Assembly: GCF_018333235.1 (NCBI RefSeq)
Contig: NZ_BORP01000004.1
Coordinates: forward strand, 186,001-250,000
Direction: 5' to 3'
From: Ornithinibacillus bavariensis
GTDB taxonomy: Bacteria; Bacillota; Bacilli; Bacillales; Amphibacillaceae
Length of the DNA stretch: 64,000 bases
Under the pieces are notes generated by a model that searched no databases, was not told where the DNA came from, and saw nothing but the letters and a program-made list of their open reading frames with translations. This document shows positions 20,734-30,432 of this stretch, piece by piece. A program made the translations under genes and the position numbers. Within the stretch, counting starts at the first letter, position 1; every line of letters begins with the position of its first letter.

Positions 20734-22023
20734 TTATGCAACTACTTTACTGTTATCCACTAAATAATCAATTGCTTTTCTGAACAATAAATCTTCCTTG
20801 ATTGCATCAGTATTTCCACCAAGCATTTGTGTTAACTGCTCAACATCAGTTCCATACATTGTTGCCATATTTTCAAGCTCAGCAGTTATATCTTCTTCAG
20901 ATACTTCTAAACTCTCAGCTTTAATAATTGCTTCTAGTGTAAGGTTAGTTTTAACTCGTTTACCAGCATCTTCACGCATTTGCTCTTTTAATGCATCTTC
21001 ATCCTGACCAGAGAATTGATAGTAAAGGTCTAATGTCATACCTTGCATTTGTAGACGCTGTTCAAATTCACGCATCATACGATCTAATTCAGTTTTTACC
21101 ATTACATCAGGAATTTCAACTTCAGCATTTTCAGTTACTTTGTTAATTAATTCCTCACGTTTGGCATTTTCTGCATTTTGTTTTTTCTCAGTCTCAAGTT
21201 CTTCTCTTAATTTAGCTTTCAATGCGTCTAATGTTTCCACTTCATCATCAACATCTTTAGCAAATTCGTCATCTAGCTCAGGAAGTTCTTTTGATTTTAT
21301 TTCATGAATTGTTACTTTAAATGTTGCCTCTTTACCAGCTAATTCTTCAGCATGGTAATCTTCAGGGAACGTAACATTAATTTCAGTTTCTACTCCAGCT
21401 TCTTTTCCTACAAGTTGTTCTTCAAATCCTGGAATGAACTGGCCAGAACCAATTTCTAATGAATGGTTCTCTCCTTTACCACCATCAAATGCTTCACCGT
21501 CAAGAAAACCTTCGAAATCCATTACAACAGTGTCACCTTCTTGGACTGTACCTTCTTCTTTCACAACTAATTCAGCATGACGCTCTCTTAATTGTTCAAG
21601 TTCTTTTTCAACATCTTCGTCTGAAACTGTACTGTCTTGTTCTTCCACTTCTAAACCTTTATAGTCTCCAAGTTTTACTTCTGGTTTAACAGTAACCTCT
21701 GCAGTGAAAATTAAAGTATTTCCTCTTTCAATTTGCTCAATATCAATACTTGGTTGATCAATTGGCTCAATACCAGTATCTTCTACAGCTTTTACGTAAG
21801 CATCTGGTAAAACAATGTCCACTGCATCTTGATATAATGCTTCAACACCGAAACGTTTTTCAAAAAGAGCACGTGGCATTTTACCTTTACGGAAGCCTGG
21901 AACTTGAACTGTTTTTACAACTTTTTTGAAGGCTTTATCTAATGCAGTTTCAAAATCCTCTGCAGAAACTTCAAATGTTAATACACCTTCATTACCTTCT
22001 TTTTTTTCCCATTTTGCTGACAT
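20734..22023 (-). CDS. tig: Trigger factor (ribosome-bound chaperone)
   Basis: 429 residues. The N-terminal ribosome-binding domain contains the signature [14 protein letters not shown]-type prolyl isomerase domain follows at about 160-245 ([15 protein letters not shown]...), then the helical C-terminal chaperone arm. It binds nascent chains at the exit tunnel. The ATG at 22023 has GGAGGGA upstream; five earlier in-frame codons are not needed. The order ysoA-tig-clpX matches B. subtilis. Confidence 0.97.
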   Translation of the reverse strand: MSAKWEKKEGNEGVLTFEVSAEDFETALDKAFKKVVKTVQVPGFRKGKMPRALFEKRFGVEALYQDAVDIVLPDAYVKAVEDTGIEPIDQPSIDIEQIERGNTLIFTAEVTVKPEVKLGDYKGLEVEEQDSTVSDEDVEKELEQLRERHAELVVKEEGTVQEGDTVVMDFEGFLDGEAFDGGKGENHSLEIGSGQFIPGFEEQLVGKEAGVETEINVTFPEDYHAEELAGKEATFKVTIHEIKSKELPELDDEFAKDVDDEVETLDALKAKLREELETEKKQNAENAKREELINKVTENAEVEIPDVMVKTELDRMMREFEQRLQMQGMTLDLYYQFSGQDEDALKEQMREDAGKRVKTNLTLEAIIKAESLEVSEEDITAELENMATMYGTDVEQLTQMLGGNTDAIKEDLLFRKAIDYLVDNSKVVA

Positions 22024-22180
22024 AATTGTTCCCTCCAAAATCTATTATTTCCATTAACTACTTAATTTCATTAATAAGATTCATTTTTTACGTATTTGTT
22101 TAATGCCAATTCAAAATTGCAACCATCTTATTATACCATAATTACTAGCCCTTTCAAGGGTAAAGCATAAATGTTACTAG

Positions 22181-23164
22181 CTAATCTTCAATGATAGATA
22201 AGTATAGCTGCTCACATTGTACGATGTCTTCCATGAAGTGTAATACCTTCTCTATATTGGTATCTTCTTCTACTTCAAGCCTATGTGTTATCTGATTACT
22301 AATTTTTTGAAGACTTTTAGCAAGAAAAATACTGTCCTCCATAGGAGGAAGTATTGGGTATTTCACATAAAAATAGCGATACAGCGTTTTTTCTAGAAAA
22401 AGAAACAATGTTGGGTTTTCTTGTTCTAAATCGCTAAGATTCTGTATTGTTTTTACATACACAGGGTGAACAGTAATTTCGGAAACATCTATTGGAATTA
22501 CTTGCATGTCTATCCCAAGCTTGACTATATGAACGCTACCAGAATATTTTTGATCCTGGAGCCAATGAAAAATATTTGTTTTGACAACCGGATGAACATC
22601 TTGGTTGGAAAGCAATTCAATAATAGTGTTATCAATCGCAATATTCATAGAACGAAGCTTAGAAATCGTTCTCCATTGTTTAAAGTTATCTCGATCTATG
22701 ACCGATTGCTTTAATTCTTTACAATAAATATCGGAGTTCTTTCCAACGATATCCGACTCTAATTTAATGCTTAATTCGTATAATTGTTCGAACTGTTCCC
22801 TCATCACTAATGGTAATTCAGGAGATATCATTTCTTCTTCAATTCTTTCCATTAGTAAGCTGTATTTATTCGTTTGGAAGAGGATGGTTAAATAGATATG
22901 AAGGTATTGATAGTAGTTCTCATCCTGTCTATTTATAAGTACTTCCTCACAAACCTCTTCAGCTTCTTCAAATCGCCCTAACTCCATTAAACACATTATT
23001 TTACCTACGATAATTTCATGATCCTTCACATGATAATGAAGTAATCTATTTATTTTATCTAACGCAACCTCATAACGCCTTTCTTGAATTGCTTGAAGGC
23101 TTTCATTTTTTAACGTGTTTTGCCATCTGGGGAAGAGAATTATATTTTCATCATTTTGTTGCAT
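22181..23164 (-). CDS. ysoA: Tetratricopeptide-repeat protein YsoA
   Basis: 327 residues. The N-terminal half reads as TPR-like helices (ALDKINRLLHYHVKDHEII, CLMELGRFEEAEEVCEEVL). The C-terminal half is helical with no motif known to me. Position directly upstream of tig matches B. subtilis ysoA. The role is unknown; TPRs usually mediate protein contacts. ATG at 23164 has a GGAGG-type site upstream (AAAAGGAGGGAAGAT). Confidence 0.8.
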   Translation of the reverse strand: MQQNDENIILFPRWQNTLKNESLQAIQERRYEVALDKINRLLHYHVKDHEIIVGKIMCLMELGRFEEAEEVCEEVLINRQDENYYQYLHIYLTILFQTNKYSLLMERIEEEMISPELPLVMREQFEQLYELSIKLESDIVGKNSDIYCKELKQSVIDRDNFKQWRTISKLRSMNIAIDNTIIELLSNQDVHPVVKTNIFHWLQDQKYSGSVHIVKLGIDMQVIPIDVSEITVHPVYVKTIQNLSDLEQENPTLFLFLEKTLYRYFYVKYPILPPMEDSIFLAKSLQKISNQITHRLEVEEDTNIEKVLHFMEDIVQCEQLYLSIIED

Positions 23165-23313
23165 ATCTTCCCTCCTTTTAAAAGAGTAATATTTTTCATT
23201 ATAGGGGCATTTTATTTTTTTTCCAAATTTATCAACAGAGTGGTTGAACGAAATTAGAAACCGATAAGCTGTGTTCCGAAAAAATATGTTATTTGTCTCG
23301 TAATCTATGTAAT

Positions 23314-23354
23314 ACTAAAAGACCTTGCTAAATAACTTAGCTCAATCTTTTAGT
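23314..23354 (-). terminator. Hairpin after the pyruvate-kinase-like gene
   Basis: ACTAAAAGA pairs with TCTTTTAGT, and GCTAA pairs with TTAGC inside. The T run is weak on both strands, so terminator strength is uncertain. Confidence 0.5.
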
Positions 23355-23360
23355 AGAGTA

Positions 23361-24863
23361 TTAATCGAATTTAAAGCCATATTGAACAAAAGGAAGTAAG
23401 GAATCTCTGGATTGGAACATATTGTCCTTATTTATTTGATCAAGTTGGTGGATAAATTCGATAGAATACGGCACATAGGGACCTTTATTCAGCATTATAC
23501 AGTCAGCTCTTAATCCCCAGTAGGCATCGGTAATTTCAGAAATAGATGGGATATTCTTTTTATTCATTCTGTCTAATACCCCAGTTGCCCATATAATCGG
23601 AACATGGCCTGCATCACATATTTCCATTATTCCCTCCTGAGCACTTGCTAACTGCTCCTTTCCAATTTCAACAGCTAAGTCTCCCCTAGCAATCATAACT
23701 CCAAAAGGCTGATGGTTTAGCCCCTCAAGAATAATTTGTGACAATGAAAATAGTGCTTGCTTTGTCTCGATTTTAGCAATTATCCCTATTTTTCCTGATG
23801 TTAGTTGTTCTATTTTTTCCTTAACGATCTGAATATCTTTTGGCTGATTAATGAAAGAAATACCAACCATATCAATTTCTTGATGCATGTTTTCCAGAAT
23901 AGTTAAATCTTTTTCTGTTACAGTAGGTACACTTAAATGAACTAAAGAGTCCGGAAAGTTAATGCCTTTATTCGGTTTTAGCTTTTCTACTTTGTTTCTC
24001 GCTAAAACAATTTCAGAATCAATGTATTCCTTCTGTACCGACGTAACCTTTGCGAAAATCTTACCGTCATCAATAGATACTCGATCCCCGACACGTACAT
24101 TTCGTAGAGCTTTTGGAATTGTTATCCCAATAGAAGCAGGTGTTTCATTAGAACTCGGGCTGCCTAAATAATGACAGTCTCGATAAATTCGAAGTGTATC
24201 TCCTTTTTTAACCTTTATATACTCTCCCTTTTGTTTACTCACTTTTAATTTCCCTATCCGTATTTTTGGACCTGGTAAATCAATATAAATTTTGCAAGAT
24301 GAAATCGTAGCATCAGCTGTGTTATTCATTCTCTCTTCCGTGGCTCTTAACGTGTGAATTAAGGATTTCCATATGTCTAAATTATCATGTGCACAATTTA
24401 TTCTTGCAATAGTCATGCCTCCAAGAATTAATTCTTCGAAGACCTTTGGATTCTCAAGCATTGAAGCATCCAATGTTACCATGATATTTGGGATGTTATC
24501 ATTTCCACGACCAAATAATTCGATGGAACGCATTTCTCTGCGAACTATTGAATCCTTGACAGTGAGATAATCATTTTTATGACTATTGCCGCTTCCTTCA
24601 AGATGTTCAATAATTTTATTTATGGTATACATGATATGTGAGCTGCTCTTATTTAACGGTAAAAATCCTTCCTCGACTAAGATCGAATTAATTTCTGGTT
24701 TAACTATTGAATTCAAGGCTAGATAGGAACAGAGATTTTTTATGCTGGGATTAGCCCCATTAATTTGCTGTAATATCCTTTTCTGGATGCTATCTCGAAT
24801 AGTGATCATATAATCTTTCAAGTCGAATTCATTCATATCGTGCCGTTCTCGCATAAATCCCAT
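23361..24863 (-). CDS. Pyruvate-kinase-like protein without C-terminal domain
   Basis: About 500 residues. The first ~130 are an unrecognised helical extension. After that a pyruvate kinase A/B-domain core is visible: VTLDAS (for TLGPSS), ARINCAHD (for ARxNFSHG), IDLPGPKIRIG, GINFPDS, the catalytic Lys in AKIET, IARGDLAVEIG and WATGVLDRM (for ATQMLESM). The key Lys, Glu, Asp and Thr appear kept, but several flanking residues differ and the allosteric C-terminal domain is missing. It could be an active paralogue or a divergent phosphotransferase. It is monocistronic between ysoA and an LD-carboxypeptidase. GTG at 24866 or ATG at 24863 may be the start. Confidence 0.75.
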   Translation of the reverse strand: MGFMRERHDMNEFDLKDYMITIRDSIQKRILQQINGANPSIKNLCSYLALNSIVKPEINSILVEEGFLPLNKSSSHIMYTINKIIEHLEGSGNSHKNDYLTVKDSIVRREMRSIELFGRGNDNIPNIMVTLDASMLENPKVFEELILGGMTIARINCAHDNLDIWKSLIHTLRATEERMNNTADATISSCKIYIDLPGPKIRIGKLKVSKQKGEYIKVKKGDTLRIYRDCHYLGSPSSNETPASIGITIPKALRNVRVGDRVSIDDGKIFAKVTSVQKEYIDSEIVLARNKVEKLKPNKGINFPDSLVHLSVPTVTEKDLTILENMHQEIDMVGISFINQPKDIQIVKEKIEQLTSGKIGIIAKIETKQALFSLSQIILEGLNHQPFGVMIARGDLAVEIGKEQLASAQEGIMEICDAGHVPIIWATGVLDRMNKKNIPSISEITDAYWGLRADCIMLNKGPYVPYSIEFIHQLDQINKDNMFQSRDSLLPFVQYGFKFD

Positions 24864-25034
24864 CACACCCCTTCCTAACTAATAGCATATGAAAAAGAGC
24901 TTATTGTGAGAGTTGTATAGATTATTTTAATGAAAGAAATAAAACCAAACACCTTAAAACCAGGCATTTGGTTTATCAATCTGTATTTACTACTATCCTC
25001 TATACGATTTAACAGACTTTATTCATTTATCAGT

Positions 25035-26048
25035 TTATCTAAATGTCTGAAGGAAATTCCAGCTTCCATCTCTTTTCTCCACTTCTGCATATGCTCCATT
25101 AATGAAAGTTATTTGCGGAGGTACGTGTCCACAATCAATATCATACACAACAGGAATACCTAGTTCATTTGAAAGGTCTTTATATACATCCACTATTTCA
25201 TATCCTTCAATTGTGTGATTTGCAGCACTTCTACCAAATAAAATACCAGAACAGTTGTCAAACCAGCCAGCAAGCTTCATCTGAACAAGAGACCGACGTA
25301 AATCTGTTGTAGATAGTTCACAGTTTTCGAAATACCAAAGAATCGGTTCGTTTGCTATATAATGTTGTTGAAATGTCGCTACGTCACCATAAGGTGTTCC
25401 AATTAAATGACGGATGACATCTACACATCCACCCAATAATCTCCCTTTTATAGGTGAAATACCTTTTGGTACTGATTTCCATTCTGTTGGTTCTGTTAAA
25501 TGGAATACCCATGGGGACGGATTGTCATGCTGCCATGCTTTTTGGTATAAAATAGAGGATTGTTGTAGTATAGATTCATCTGATTTAGTTGCTAGTACAT
25601 TTCGCCACATGGCTGTTGTCTCGTCACTTTTCTCCCCTCGTAAATCCATTAGATTAACGCCATGTGCTGTAGCTATTCCTGTTTTTAATGTAAGTGCAAG
25701 CAGCAACACACTTGTGTCTGAATAGCCCATAATCCATTTTGGTTTAACCTCACTGTAATCGATATACTCTATCATTTCGATTAGGAGTTCTCCACCCCAA
25801 GGAGGGAAGATTAAATCAACCTTATCGTTTTGAAGCAACGCATTTAGTTCGTTTGCTCTTACTTGTGCAGGTGCAGATTTTGCCTTTTTTTGCGTCCAAA
25901 CCGTATCTCCTACAATAGTTTGAAACCCCATGGACTCCATTCGGTGAATAGATTGTTTTACTAGATCATGTAATTCAGGTTCAACACCTGAAGACGGTGC
26001 CGTAATACCAATAATGCCACCTTCCGATAGATAAGGATAGCGAATCAT
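25035..26048 (-). CDS. LD-carboxypeptidase, peptidase S66 (MccF-like)
   Basis: 337 residues of the S66 family, a serine peptidase without the usual GxSxG. The nucleophile is Ser110 in GYSD, the oxyanion region is PPWGGE, and the catalytic His is in the C-terminal DCGHVPPQ. Relatives either trim the tetrapeptide of recycled murein (LdcA) or cleave peptide-nucleotide antibiotics (MccF). The start is the ATG at 26048 after AGAGGGAGAGG; 20 upstream codons are dropped. B. subtilis YocD is a likely homologue. No lipoprotein or secretion signal is seen, so it is cytoplasmic. Confidence 0.87.
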   Translation of the reverse strand: MIRYPYLSEGGIIGITAPSSGVEPELHDLVKQSIHRMESMGFQTIVGDTVWTQKKAKSAPAQVRANELNALLQNDKVDLIFPPWGGELLIEMIEYIDYSEVKPKWIMGYSDTSVLLLALTLKTGIATAHGVNLMDLRGEKSDETTAMWRNVLATKSDESILQQSSILYQKAWQHDNPSPWVFHLTEPTEWKSVPKGISPIKGRLLGGCVDVIRHLIGTPYGDVATFQQHYIANEPILWYFENCELSTTDLRRSLVQMKLAGWFDNCSGILFGRSAANHTIEGYEIVDVYKDLSNELGIPVVYDIDCGHVPPQITFINGAYAEVEKRDGSWNFLQTFR

Positions 26049-26190
26049 AAAAAACCTCTCCCTCTTAACCAATTTTTTAACATACGTTTTCTCATAACAA
26101 TTGATCAATTTTGGAAATTACATCGAAGTTATACTATTAGCGGGAAAAATCTATAGAAGTAGAACCAATATAATATAAATAGTTAAAAAG

Positions 26191-26233
26191 AAAAAGTGCT
26201 AAATTACTTTTTTAACAAGATTTAGCACTTTTT
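26191..26233. terminator. Hairpin with A and T runs between divergent genes
   Basis: AAAAAGTGCTAAAT pairs with ATTTAGCACTTTTT. It looks like a bidirectional terminator but lies upstream of both flanking genes, so it does not end either. It may be a leftover or belong to an unseen small RNA. The rest of 26049-26413 shows no gene. Confidence 0.55.
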
Positions 26234-26413
26234 CGTTTACTTCCTGGAAAATCCGTGCTCCCCACTCTAAGCTAAAATAGCTGTTTAAATGCAAAAACAT
26301 CATTAATAAACACAATTCAAACTACCATTTTTGTTATTTGGATATTCCATATGATAAATGTAAAACCTAAAGAAAGAGCCAATTATCAAATGAAATTTTA
26401 ATGGAGTTCATTT

Positions 26414-27205
26414 ATGTGGGATATCCGTATGAATAATTATGATAATAACAATACAGCAAGAAGATATGTTGGATACGTTAGTCAGCTGGGGACGACACAA
26501 CTGCACTTACGTAACCCAATTATAATTGCATGGTGGTCTATTGCTTATCCAGGATTTGGTCATCTTTTGCTTTCGAAATATTTAAGAGGAATGGCGTTAT
26601 TTATATGGGAAATGGTCATTAATTTAAATGCGCATTTAAATGAAGCGATAATTTATACATTCATAGGAGATTTTGAACAAGCGAAAGCCGTCTTGGATAC
26701 TAGATGGCTCATGTTATATCTTCCTACCTACTTTTTTGCTACTTGGGATAGTTATCGAACAGCTGTTGATATGAATAAGATAACACTTTTAGCACAACGA
26801 GAAAAACATCGTTTCAACTCCTTTGTTCTTGGTGCGTTTGAAATTAACTATTTAGATAAGAGGAATCCCATAACTGCATTATTATGGTCTTTTATCATGC
26901 CGGGCTTGGGGCAACTGTATATTCATCGTATAGTTTTAGCAGGCTTTATTTTAATATGGATGGTAGTGATTACTTATTATTCCCATTTTGTAGAAGGGTT
27001 AAATTACATATTCATGGGGGAGATTCAAAAAGCAACCGAGGTATTCAATAAAGAATGGCTTTTATTCTTACCTTCGATTTATGGATTTTCTATGTATGAT
27101 GCTTATGTGAATACAGTTGAAAATAATAAACTTTATATCAGAGAACAGCGATACTATCTTCAAGAAACTTATCAACACCCTAGTTTTAGGGTACGGAAAG
27201 AATAA
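26414..27205 (+). CDS. Membrane protein with two copies of a TM2-like unit
   Basis: 263 residues. Two similar halves each start with LRNPI/KRNPI followed by a Trp-rich, PGFG/PGLG hairpin of two membrane helices (about residues 36-75 and 150-190). Each half is followed by an F-x-G-[DE]-x-x-[KQ]-A helix and a further hydrophobic stretch. The halves look like an internal duplication. I know no function. ATG at 26414 has GGAG eight bases upstream. It is followed after 14 bp by another membrane-protein gene, so the two form a small operon. Confidence 0.7.
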   Translation: MWDIRMNNYDNNNTARRYVGYVSQLGTTQLHLRNPIIIAWWSIAYPGFGHLLLSKYLRGMALFIWEMVINLNAHLNEAIIYTFIGDFEQAKAVLDTRWLMLYLPTYFFATWDSYRTAVDMNKITLLAQREKHRFNSFVLGAFEINYLDKRNPITALLWSFIMPGLGQLYIHRIVLAGFILIWMVVITYYSHFVEGLNYIFMGEIQKATEVFNKEWLLFLPSIYGFSMYDAYVNTVENNKLYIREQRYYLQETYQHPSFRVRKE

Positions 27206-27219
27206 GGTGGTAATAAACA

Positions 27220-27699
27220 ATGCAGGTATTTTCTATTTTTGAACATTCTCCATCACTTGAGTTAGCAATCACAAAATTAGAACAAGAAGGAGTGACAAAG
27301 AAGAACATATTTGCTATCCCTATCAATGAATCAGATGAGACATTAAAAATTTTCGATTCGATTCATGATGCAGATGGTTTTTCATTTTTAGATAAATCAC
27401 TAGCATTGGCAGTTGCTACTGGAGTTGTGGGAACTAGTTTAGGGTTTAATCTTACATGGGGGCCAATTATATGGGGGTTAATAGCAGCATTTATCGGATT
27501 CTCTATTGGCTTCTTATGGAATATATGTGTTATCAAGCTTACTAAAAATAGTCGACGAACAGAAAGGAAAATACTCCCTTTAGTAATTTTAGTAGTTGAG
27601 TGCGAGAAAGAAAATGTTAAAAGCGTCGAGTTTATTTTAAAAGAACATAAAGCATTAGGAGTTAATACTCCTCATTTAAACGATGATGAAAATTTTTGA
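27220..27699 (+). CDS. Small membrane protein with ferredoxin-like ends
   Basis: 159 residues. The first ~45 (FSIFEHSPSLELAITKLEQEGV) resemble the N-terminus of YflT/GSP17M-type and DUF1269-type proteins. Two glycine-rich membrane helices lie at about 65-110, and a conserved-looking VVECEKENVKSVEFILKEH segment ends the protein. Its start follows AAGGTGG. It is in tandem with the preceding membrane protein. The function is unknown. Confidence 0.65.
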   Translation: MQVFSIFEHSPSLELAITKLEQEGVTKKNIFAIPINESDETLKIFDSIHDADGFSFLDKSLALAVATGVVGTSLGFNLTWGPIIWGLIAAFIGFSIGFLWNICVIKLTKNSRRTERKILPLVILVVECEKENVKSVEFILKEHKALGVNTPHLNDDENF

Positions 27700-28106
27700 T
27701 TTTTTTGTTTTTCAAAAGTTAACATATTATTAAAGTAATTCTATTCAAGCTTCTACACTCTTTGTAGGGTTTACATCAGATAAATAATTTGAGATGTTTA
27801 TTCGTTAGCAACCAATACCAAGGAGTGGAAAAAAGAACGTTCTTGGAAACATCCAAACTATTTTTTCTCTCCTACTGATCGAAAAAAGCGAATCCATTCA
27901 GATTCGCTCTCAGATTTGAATATAGAATAATATTGCCGCCCACCTATAATGGTAATCATTAATTCTGTGCAATTATATAGGACTACATTTCCGGATCTCG
28001 ATGATAACCAAGATGTTCCTTTCCTAGTCGCGAAATCTATTAGGATGACATCGTTAAAGCTTATATAAAATTCTAACTCCGAATTCCAACTGGGAGGGTA
28101 TATCGC
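27700..28106. other. Intergenic stretch with one terminator-like hairpin
   Basis: No gene with a ribosome site is visible. A hairpin at 27882-27908 (AGCGAATC paired with GATTCGCT) is followed by six T on the minus strand and probably ends transcription from the DUF3231 locus. The remaining sequence shows no clear repeat. Confidence 0.5.
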
Positions 28107-29089
28107 TCAAAGATCCATTTTAGGTGGTTCCTCAATCCATCCTTTAGACATCAAGAGGGCAGCTCCTTCTCGTGTGTATTCAAATATATCTTTGGCTTGT
28201 ACACCTATTTTTGTGATTAAGTCATTTCTCCACAAGAAAGTTGCACTAAATCCTTGACCTCCCAGACTAAAACTACCTAACAGATAATTGCAAAACAGCA
28301 TAAGCCTATCAGAAAATGGAGCAATGGTTGAAGACGTAACTGTTCCACCAGGTGTTGAAGGAGGTTGAATATTACTTTCTATTAGTATACCTTCATTTTC
28401 AAGTATAATTTCTTTTGAAAGCTCCAAACCTTTTGAAAAGTACTTTTGCACATCCTTATCCTTTGCACATTGTGCAAAACCCTTCATTAATTGCATCCCT
28501 GTAATGTTGCTTTCGAACGCACGATATAATACACCGAATTCGATGGTATTTAATAATCTTTTTTGCCCTAAAATAGTACTGCCCTTCATGTACTGTTTAT
28601 CATGTATAAAATCAATTGAACTTGGCATATTGACATAGTTTGGACGTGAAAGAATAGACTTTCCAAGAAGATATTGTGAAATTTATCATAATAATTCTCT
28701 GTTATTTCAGTAAGTTGCTTATAAAGTTTTATGATGTCTTCTCTATATGAAATGGTTAAATGCAATGCATACATTCCTGTACTTATTTCCTTTAAAATCC
28801 TGCTAAACATAATATCAAAACCATTTTCCCATAGCTTTGGTGCTTCTAAATTGACATCCACTTTTGTAAAGCCTTTTGGAGGTACTGCACCTTCATTTAT
28901 AAACATAGACTCCATTTCAATAATCTTTGGATGAAGCTGCTCCCACAAGCCTGACATTAGATTTTTAGCTTCTTCATCATCAGCTTTTTCAATAAAGTAC
29001 TCTAATATTCTCAAAATCATTGTCTTTTTATGATATGTCATCCATAATGCACCTAGTTCTGTGGAGCTCATTTTATATTTATTAGACAT
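28107..29089 (-). pseudogene. DUF3231 protein gene split by a one-base frameshift
   Basis: Two adjacent reading frames together make a two-domain DUF3231 protein of about 325 residues. The first (29089 to 28586) has the usual N-terminal repeat (TELGALWMTYHKKTMI...). The second (28628 to 28107) has the C-terminal repeat, ending GWIEEPP. They join at about 28649-28651: one more T in the minus-strand TTT run restores ...ESLFFSRPNYVNMPSS. Members of this family occur in spore formers and are often linked to coat or membrane, but the role is unproven. It may be a true pseudogene or a sequencing error. Confidence 0.8.
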
Positions 29090-29628
29090 ATATAAACCTC
29101 CAATTAATAATTCTAGACATATTCTTTCCTACCAGATGACAAATATGTATCTTTCAATCAATAATATAGACATTTGTATAGAAGAGGATGCCCATTTTCT
29201 TTCTAGGACTTTTCTTCTGTATAGTGAAGTGCTATTTTCGGTTTAATATGCCATAAACTTATAGGCTGAACTGATTATTCTTATGTTTAAGTTTTTTATT
29301 TGCTCCTCGAAAGTTTACGTTTTATAATTTCAATAATATTTAAAGCTAGATTTGAATCGAAAAACAAAATGTAAATGGTGGAAATTAATATGAACGTGGT
29401 AAAATCGAATGGACACTTGCTTTATCCATATTCGTGACTGAAAGAAAACCGTACTATTTATGAAGGATAAAGATGTGAATCAAGCACGGGTTGAGAGAAT
29501 AGTTTGTCATAAGTATTATCCAACTCTATTCTTTCAATAAAAGTACTTTACAAAATACATGCAGTTAGCTTTTAAGATATCTGTTTTTAAATTGTAAAAG
29601 CTTGAGTAGGCGATTGGAGGGTAGAACT
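29090..29628. other. Intergenic stretch with one long hairpin
   Basis: I see no gene. A 12-bp inverted repeat (TTGAGAGAATAG with CTATTCTTTCAA, one G-T) spans about 29488-29540 ahead of the P-loop gene. It has no T run and could be an operator or leader structure. Confidence 0.4.
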
Positions 29629-30165
29629 GTGACGCTTGAAAGAGGAATTTATATTATAACTGGAGTAATGGCATCTGGAAAATCCACAATTTCCCAAATG
29701 TTAGCAGAGAAATTTGAGAAAGGAGTTCATGTGCGTGGAGATGTTTTTCGAAAAATGATTGTAAAAGGAAACATTGATATGACTCCAAATTATTCCCAAA
29801 GTGCGTTAGAGCAATTAAGACTACGTTTTAAGATTGCAGCAAAAGTAGTAGAGATGTATTACAATGCAGGATTTTCTGTCGTGGTTCAAGATAATTATTT
29901 AGGAAAAGAGGTCATGGGCTTTCTAGATGAATTCAAATCCAAGCCAATTTACTTCATTACACTTCATCCAAATGTTAATTCAATAATTAATAGAGAGCAA
30001 AAACGAAATAAGTCTGGGTATACGGCATGGCAAGTAGAAACGCTTAATAACGTACTATTACATGAAAACCCTAAAATAGGACTTTGGATTGATTCTTCCT
30101 ATATGACTCCTGAGGAAACGCTATCGGAAATTATTAAGCGTAAAAAAGAAGCCCGTATTAAATAA
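29629..30165 (+). CDS. P-loop kinase-like protein (AAA_33 type)
   Basis: 178 residues. Walker A is GVMASGKST at residues 12-20. An HVRGDVFRK segment resembles the LID/acceptor side of small-molecule kinases such as chloramphenicol phosphotransferase and gluconate kinase, and REQKRNKSGY with WQVETLNN follows. It is a soluble ATP-dependent kinase of unknown substrate. GTG at 29629 is chosen because GGAGGG lies seven bases upstream; a TTG nine codons earlier has no such site. Stand-alone gene next to the prophage edge. Confidence 0.75.
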   Translation: MTLERGIYIITGVMASGKSTISQMLAEKFEKGVHVRGDVFRKMIVKGNIDMTPNYSQSALEQLRLRFKIAAKVVEMYYNAGFSVVVQDNYLGKEVMGFLDEFKSKPIYFITLHPNVNSIINREQKRNKSGYTAWQVETLNNVLLHENPKIGLWIDSSYMTPEETLSEIIKRKKEARIK

Positions 30166-30229
30166 TTATTAGTTGTGAGAGTATATTCTCTAATCCGCTA
30201 AAGAAGATTCATTTAAATAAACTAATCTC

Positions 30230-30257
30230 AAAAAGTCGAATCCTAAGGAATTCGACT
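30230..30257 (-). terminator. Terminator at the left prophage edge
   Basis: On the minus strand AGTCGAATTCC folds back on the matching arm (AGTCGAAT with ATTCGACT) and TTTTTGAGA follows. It lies about 170 bp after the endolysin stop codon. It may close the lysis transcript. Confidence 0.65.
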
Positions 30258-30432
30258 CATGAGGTTAAAAATACTTACTAGTTTAGGAAACGTAGTGACC
30301 TTCAAAGAAATAGTGATAAAAAAGTGTACCCTTGTATCTAAAATAATGAGAAAATAGAAATTAATACAGCTTTTTAAGTAACAAAAACAATTTCCTCAGG
30401 TAGTCCAATAGAATAAGAAAATAGTTAGTTTC

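Noticed and set aside
27828-27850. LexA/SOS box at AAGAACGTTCTT
   Set aside because: The palindrome lacks the 4-nt spacer of GAAC-N4-GTTC and is not near a promoter.
29061-29246. 61-codon plus-strand frame upstream of the DUF3231 gene
   Set aside because: No ribosome site, overlaps the start region of the opposite gene, and composition is that of intergenic DNA.
30166-30432. attL copy of the tRNA-Arg 3' end
   Set aside because: I looked for the tRNA T-arm and acceptor words in the left flank and saw none. The left end of the prophage remains unassigned.
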